Assembly: GCA_033239005.1 (NCBI GenBank)
Contig: BSQZ01000001.1
Span: 5,085,001-5,149,000, forward strand
From: Lamellibrachia satsuma
Lineage: Eukaryota; Annelida; Polychaeta; Sabellida; Siboglinidae
Direction of reading: 5' to 3'
Length of the DNA: 64,000 nucleotides
The notes beneath the pieces are model-generated. The model ran no database searches and had not been told where the DNA came from. It worked only from the letters and a program-made list of their open reading frames with translations. Shown here one piece after another: positions 39,655-64,000 of this stretch. The translations under genes and the position numbers were made by a program. How positions within the stretch are numbered: the stretch's first letter is position 1; each line of letters starts with the position of its first letter.

Positions 39655-40105
39655 TCGCCACATCAGTTCTGCTGAGTGCCACATCAGTTCTGCTGAGTGC
39701 CACATCAATTCTACTGAGTGACATATCAGTTCTGCTGAGTGCCACATCAGTTCTGCTGAGTGCCACATCAGTTCTGCTGAGTGCCACATCAGTTCTACTG
39801 AGTGCCACATCAGTTCTGCTGAGTGCCACATCAGTTCTACTGAGTGCCACATCAGTTCTGCTGAGTGCCACATCAGTTCTACTGAGTGCCACATCAGTTC
39901 TGCTGAGTGCCACATCAGTTCTGCTGAGTGCCACATCAGTTCTTCTGAGTGACACATCAGTTCTGCCGAGTGCCACATCAGTTCTGCCGAGTGCCACATC
40001 AGTTCTACTGAGTGCCACATCAGTTCTACTGAGTGACACATCAGTTCTGCTGAGTGCCACATCAGTTCTACTGAGTGACACATCAGTTCTGCCGAGTGCC
40101 ACATC
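39655..40105. repeat. 21-bp minisatellite, about 21 copies, in the right 3' UTR intron
   Basis: Unit acatcagttctgctgagtgcc. The period of seven codons keeps three frames open (for example SVLLSAT on +); these are shadows. The left intron at this place has the unrelated 61-bp array. Confidence 0.96.
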
Positions 40106-40748
40106 AGTTACACATTGTTTAAGGAAACTATTAATGATACTCAAATTCGATGTTGTCCAAAGCTAAGATTTTCTCATTTGTTTAGAATTTAAAGTTGGTA
40201 TGTGGTTATATAACTAAACTTTTGTATTCAGATCATAACTGAAGTGGAACTTCCCCAAGTGTGAAATTAATTTAAAATTCCAGAAAGAAATTTAAAGTTT
40301 CAGTTGATCTGATGTTTTTCAATTAATTCATAAAACAATTAAGCAACCCTAATGGCCCGTCTTTCACAGAACACCACATGGCAGGAAAATCATCCGATTT
40401 TAACCATACAGAAATGACTCAGGACATTTATAATATCTTGTATAACTCTATTTAAATTGTTTACCTCAATTAAGTGAGTGTTCCGTGGAATCATCACTGA
40501 AACCTGCCCATTTGTTACGTGAAATAAAGTTAGCAACACGTGATAGTGTTTCTGTGTGTGAAAGACATCATGTGTTTTGAAAATTGACTTTGTCCAAAAT
40601 TTTAAACATGGCCATTTTTTTTATTTGTCGACCACCTGAGGACTTTAAAGTAGATTCAGACCAGGTAATATATCATTGACTAGTTTGCACAATAAACTTC
40701 ATTCAAGCATTCTACAAAATAAATAAATGTTATGTTGTTCACACTTAC
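40106..40748. other. Right 3' UTR intron, unique part
   Basis: No gene or element recognised between the 21-bp array and the donor of right exon 23. Confidence 0.6.
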
Positions 40749-40774
40749 CAAGTGGAGTGGTGAGAAATGTCACT

Positions 40775-59987
<19,213 letters not shown>

Positions 59988-61135
59988 CTATAAAGTAAAC
60001 CAACTGGTGACATCTCTGTGGAGTGTCACACTCATTCACATCTACAGTGTATAAAGTAAACCAATTAGTGACATCTCTGTGGAGTGTCACACTCATTCAC
60101 ATCTATAAAGTAAACCAACTGATGACGTCTCTGTGGAGTGTCACACTCATTCACATCTATAAAGTAAACCAACTGGTGACGTCTTTGTGGAGTGTCACAC
60201 TCATTCACATCTATAAAGTAAACCAACTGGTGACATCTCTGTGGAGTGTCACAGTCATTCAAATCTATAAAGTAAACCAACTGGTGACATCTCTGTGAAG
60301 TGTCACACTCATTCACATCTATAAAGTAAACCAACTGGTGACATCTCTGTGGAGTGTCACAGTCATTCAAATCTATAAAGTAAACCAACTGGTGACATCT
60401 CTGTGGAGTGTCACACTCATTCACATCTATAAAGTAAACCAACTGGTGACATCTCTGTGGAGTGTCACAGTCATTCACATCTATAAAGTAAACCAACTGG
60501 TGACGTCTCTGTGGAGTGTCACACTCATTCACATCTATAAAGTAAACCAACTGGTGACATCTCTGTGGAGTGTCACACTCATTCACATCTATAAAATAAA
60601 CCAACTGGTGACATCTCTGTGGAGAGTCACTCTCATTCACATCTATAAAATAAGCCAACTGGTGACATCTCTGTGGAGTGTCACACTCATTCACATCTAT
60701 AAAGTAAACCAACTGGTGACATCTCTGTGGAGAGTCACTCTCATTCACATCTATAAAGTAAACCAATGGTGACATCTCTGTGGAGTGTCACACTCATTCA
60801 CATCTATAAAATAAACCAACTGGTGACATACCTGTGGAGTGTCACACTCATTCACATCTATAAAGTAAACCAACTGGTGACGTCTCTGTGGAGTGTCACA
60901 CTCATTCACATCTATAAAGGAAACCAATGGTGACATCTCTGTGGAGTGTCACACTCATTCACATCTATAAAGTAAACCAACTGGTGACATCTCTGTGGAG
61001 TGTCACACTCATTCACATCTATAAAGTAAACCAACTGGTGACATCTCTGTGGAGTGTCACACTCATTCACATCTATAAAGTAAACCAACTGGTGACATCT
61101 CTGTGGAGTATCACGCTCACTTTCTCTATACTTTG
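59988..61135 (-). repeat. 54-bp array of right exon 6 acceptor plus exon start, about 21 copies
   Basis: Counterpart of 10814-11299. Most units keep tttactttatag/atgtgaatgagtg in minus orientation. At least two units (near 60758 and 60925) lack one base, so the array as a whole is not one open frame; three long open pieces remain. Confidence 0.95.
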
Positions 61136-61159
61136 CACTGTGCTCCAGCTTCACTGACA

Positions 61160-61799
61160 TGCTACATATTTTAACAAAACATGACAGCCATTTCTAATAT
61201 TGACATTTTCCGCTAGTATGCCCTTGAATCTACATTTGTTATTCTGATCCAATTACGCCAGCTTTGTGCCAAGCATGTGGTAGCACTTGTTGACACATGC
61301 ATTTGATTGGTTCATTAACCTGCAGGGTCACCGGGTCAGAGGCAGAACAAAACAAAATATCGCTGATATTTTGCAAGTTTAACAGCATAATGCATTTAAG
61401 AAGGCATTATTCTGCAGTGTACTTGGTATCAAAGTAATCAGATGATATATTCTGCATTAATGGCAAATGAATTTATGTTGGCAGGAAGTGTGCACTGATT
61501 TCAAACACACGGGATCGTTACTATGCAAACATTTTCATCGTTTTCAGGAAATCACAGCCTGGCCAGAGGGATTTTCAAAAGGACTGTTTTTTAAGGATGG
61601 ATGGGCGAAATACAATGTTAGCGCCAGGTGATTATTTGTGGTGTCGACGTTTAGTTCAATATTTCCTACCATATTATGAGGAAAAATTAAACATTAGTTA
61701 ATAACGACACAAAATAGTTATGCCATACTATAACAATTATCAGCCACTTTATCTCTTGGACATTATTTTGGTCTTAATGGGTAAATAATATTATTTTTA
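61160..61799. other. Right intron 5 sequence, collinear with 10210-10780 reversed
   Basis: No gene. Homology to the left arm stops at about 61798, where the LINE begins. Confidence 0.75.
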
Positions 61800-63705
61800 T
61801 AATAAATAATAAAATCTTTATTTTCGCACATTAAAAATGGCAATTGTACATTCTTTAAAATACAGTAATGTCCGTAATAATACAGTTGACATCATCATCG
61901 TCTAAAATATTACATGTCTTAAAACCATTTCTGATGTCTAACATTTCCGATAAAACGTTCACATTTGATATTGTTACGTTAGACAAACCAGCCTGCCACA
62001 CACGGCCAATGTCATGCACAGACACGTCATACATTGTATCACATTCATTTAGGATACGACAGTAATTTGCACTACAATTTGACCATGGGTTTGCAATGGA
62101 CAACTTAGCAACACTGTTTATAATTGGTGAATTGTGGTTCATAGCTTTATGAATAAATTTTGAGAACCTTTGCTTTAAGATGACCAATAATGGCAAACTA
62201 TCCGATAACAATGCTATAACGTCACCGTGTGTAAGCGGTGCTGGCCCCCACAACTTTCTAAGCGCTTTTCGCCATGCAGTGCAAATAATGCCAACACTCT
62301 TACTCTGAAGATCCCATAGTGGGGCTCCATAATAAGAGCAGCAATATTGTTTAAATAAATTGCATTTTACATTCATCTTAATATGATCGAAATCGGCCAT
62401 GAACATATTATACCCTCTCCAGAATTTGGCAGTGGCATCGGCAACTAAACTATCCTTATTAACAACAGATATATGATGGCCCAGATGTACAGCATCTTGG
62501 GTACTATACAACTCGGTTTCATTAAAAAACACAGTTCTGTTGTCGGGTTTACAATTACGACCTCTAAAAATCAAATATCTACTCTTAGTACCATTAAAAT
62601 TTACACAGTATTCGTGTGCATATTTTTTGCATATATCGATTAAAACCAGCGCACCTCCGGCGCACCTCAGACCACAAGTCCCGGTTTCTATTTTCGCTAA
62701 TGGCTTCAGCCATCTTAGTAGTACGAATTCTGTCATCCTCTCTCATAATATGTCTAACAGCCCTATGATACCGAGCTCTTGTTATACGTCTCATTTCTGT
62801 AATGTCACCCTTGTGAGGCTTTCCCACAGCTCACCACTGTCGATGCCAGAATATAGCCTCCTGCTTCAAGTGTTCAACTTCATTAGACCACCCAGGAAGT
62901 TTCCTTCTGCCACCACCTGAATTAAGGTTGTTTTTAGGACAGGTGGTAGGTATACATTCTGATGATTCTATACACATATTTATTATGTCATTGTATACTC
63001 TTGATAATTCGTTATCATGTTTTTACACATTACATTCTTACCCAGCAGAGCCTCTTCGTCATATTGTAACATGGAGAGTTTATACTCAAGATCACTACTG
63101 TATTGGTTAATGAGTTCAGTACTGGCTTTATACCATGTTAGTTTGCGACAACAGTTCCTTTCGAACATGTGGTCTACATTTATATCCAACCTAACTTTAA
63201 GTGGTACATGATCAGAAAACAACAAGTTGTCTATAATAACACATTCAAGTACCTTCTGTCCTAAATTTGTCGTGGTTAAAAAATTTCGATTCTGGAGGTC
63301 AAACCATTTGGACTTACATAAGTATATGGCACTTGCGCATCTGGAGCATCAATACATACCATAAGAATAAAATCCGATATAAAATTCCTTAATGCATATG
63401 CATGAGGCATATTCCTAGTTAAATCTATATTTATGTCACCCCCGTATATAACGTGAACAGGATTGTACGTGTGTATTAACTGCTGTATTTCACCTAACAC
63501 ATCCATATATTCTGTCTTCCGACCAGCCATCGCACGGCTTGTATACATTAAGGCACATGATTTCACAGTTGTTAATTTGAATCATAATCCCACACAACCT
63601 CACATGATTGCATTTAAGCTCTTTCACTGCAGACTTAAGTGATAATTTCCACAGGATTGCACATCTGCCGTATGGGCATCCATTTTATTTCTGTAACTGG
63701 TTTTT
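61800..63705 (-). mobile_element. Non-LTR retrotransposon (LINE), internally deleted, inserted only in the right arm
   Basis: Minus strand, 5' to 3': endonuclease-type sequence near 63566-63276 (VIYGGDINIDL and later VSPNGLTSRIEIF), SDHVPLKVRL at about 63220, then ITRARYHRAVRHIMREDDRI and NRNRDLWSEVRRR near 62700. Then, abruptly, the post-catalytic part (DICKKYAHEYCVNFNGTKSR, HLGHHISV, QYCCSYYGAPLWDLQ). The RT core with its YADD is missing between them. An A/T-rich tail with AATAAA lies at about 61800-61830. Clade is uncertain (Jockey/CR1-like group). Flanks rejoin the left arm at 10200-10210. Confidence 0.85.
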
Positions 63706-64000
63706 TCCATGATAAGATACTATTGTCATGAGACACCATCTGTCTGAGAGATGATTTTATATTTGGGATGTTCTTTCATTTTATTAAAAATTAAAAGTTT
63801 TGCTTAAGACGGAAGGGCGGCTAATGTTTAATTTTTCTCTCAAAATATGATGAAAAGAGAAAGCAGAAAACAGTTACTTTTCTTTCGAGCCATAAATTCT
63901 TGTGCTTCAGCGGCTCCACAAATTGGCCAAAAATTGTAATATTTTATTTCAACAGTAATATTTTTAAATATGCATACAAAATAAAACTTAAATTTTTTAA
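63706..64000. other. Right intron 5 beyond the LINE, collinear with 9915-10200 reversed
   Basis: Words such as gagacaccatctgtctgaga and atttgggatgttctttca are the reverse complement of the left arm. No feature. Confidence 0.8.

Noticed and set aside
39552..40166. 204-residue SVLLSAT repeat protein and its minus-strand counterparts
   Set aside because: 21-bp minisatellite inside the right 3' UTR intron; open in several frames on both strands.

Overview
This is eukaryotic DNA, almost certainly from an invertebrate animal. It is AT-rich, its coding sequence is cut into many short exons with good GT...AG junctions, and the introns hold LINE and piggyBac relics and an extreme load of minisatellites. 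The phylum cannot be fixed from sequence alone; sponge, cnidarian, lophotrochozoan or lancelet are all possible. I see no rRNA, tRNA or CRISPR array.

The window holds two paralogous genes facing each other tail to tail. The left gene (+ strand, exons from 1373 to 28617, 3' UTR to about 33865) enters the window at the end of a von Willebrand D-like domain. It continues with a MUC4/SUSD2-like post-VWD segment, a cadherin-like/He_PIG domain, about ten EGF-type modules, two SEA domains with the classic G-S-x-V cleavage motif, a short run of 18-nt micro-exons, one transmembrane segment and a short cytoplasmic tail. The right gene (- strand, exons from 59987 down to 40775, 3' UTR to about 37340) has the same exon series from the second EGF module onward; its 5' end lies beyond 64000. 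The inverted-repeat arms run roughly from 9915 to 33870 and from 37330 to the window end. A 3.5 kb spacer between them carries three more minisatellites and a fold-back element. The products look like adhesive, mucin-like type I membrane proteins whose SEA domains would be cleaved into a non-covalent heterodimer.

The most unusual feature is how the minisatellites relate to the gene. Several arrays have a repeat unit that contains a splice junction plus adjacent exon: the 3' splice sites of exon 6 (54 bp), exon 13 (52 bp), exon 19 (70 bp) and the right-hand 3' UTR exon, and the 5' splice site of exon 15 (42 bp). A further array starts at the exon 11 donor (41 bp). The two paralogs share most unit sequences but differ strongly in copy number, and one 43-bp array has also appeared in a second intron of the right gene only. 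The 18-nt, phase-1/phase-1 micro-exon between SEA2 and the membrane segment is present three times in each paralog, apparently amplified independently.

Mobile elements: LINE fragments at 6385-7745, 8745-9075, 13330-13690, 14360-15200, 23425-23765, about 37080-37290 and 58300-58690; an internally deleted LINE at 61800-63705 that split the right arm after duplication; and a decayed piggyBac-type transposase at 47440-47815. Layout: 1-1372 intron; 1373-9636 VWD end to first EGF; 9637-17536 EGF array; 18532-25320 SEA domains; 25956-28647 micro-exons and TM; 28648-33865 spliced 3' UTR; 33866-37330 spacer; 37330-61160 right paralog in reverse; 61160-64000 right intron with LINE.
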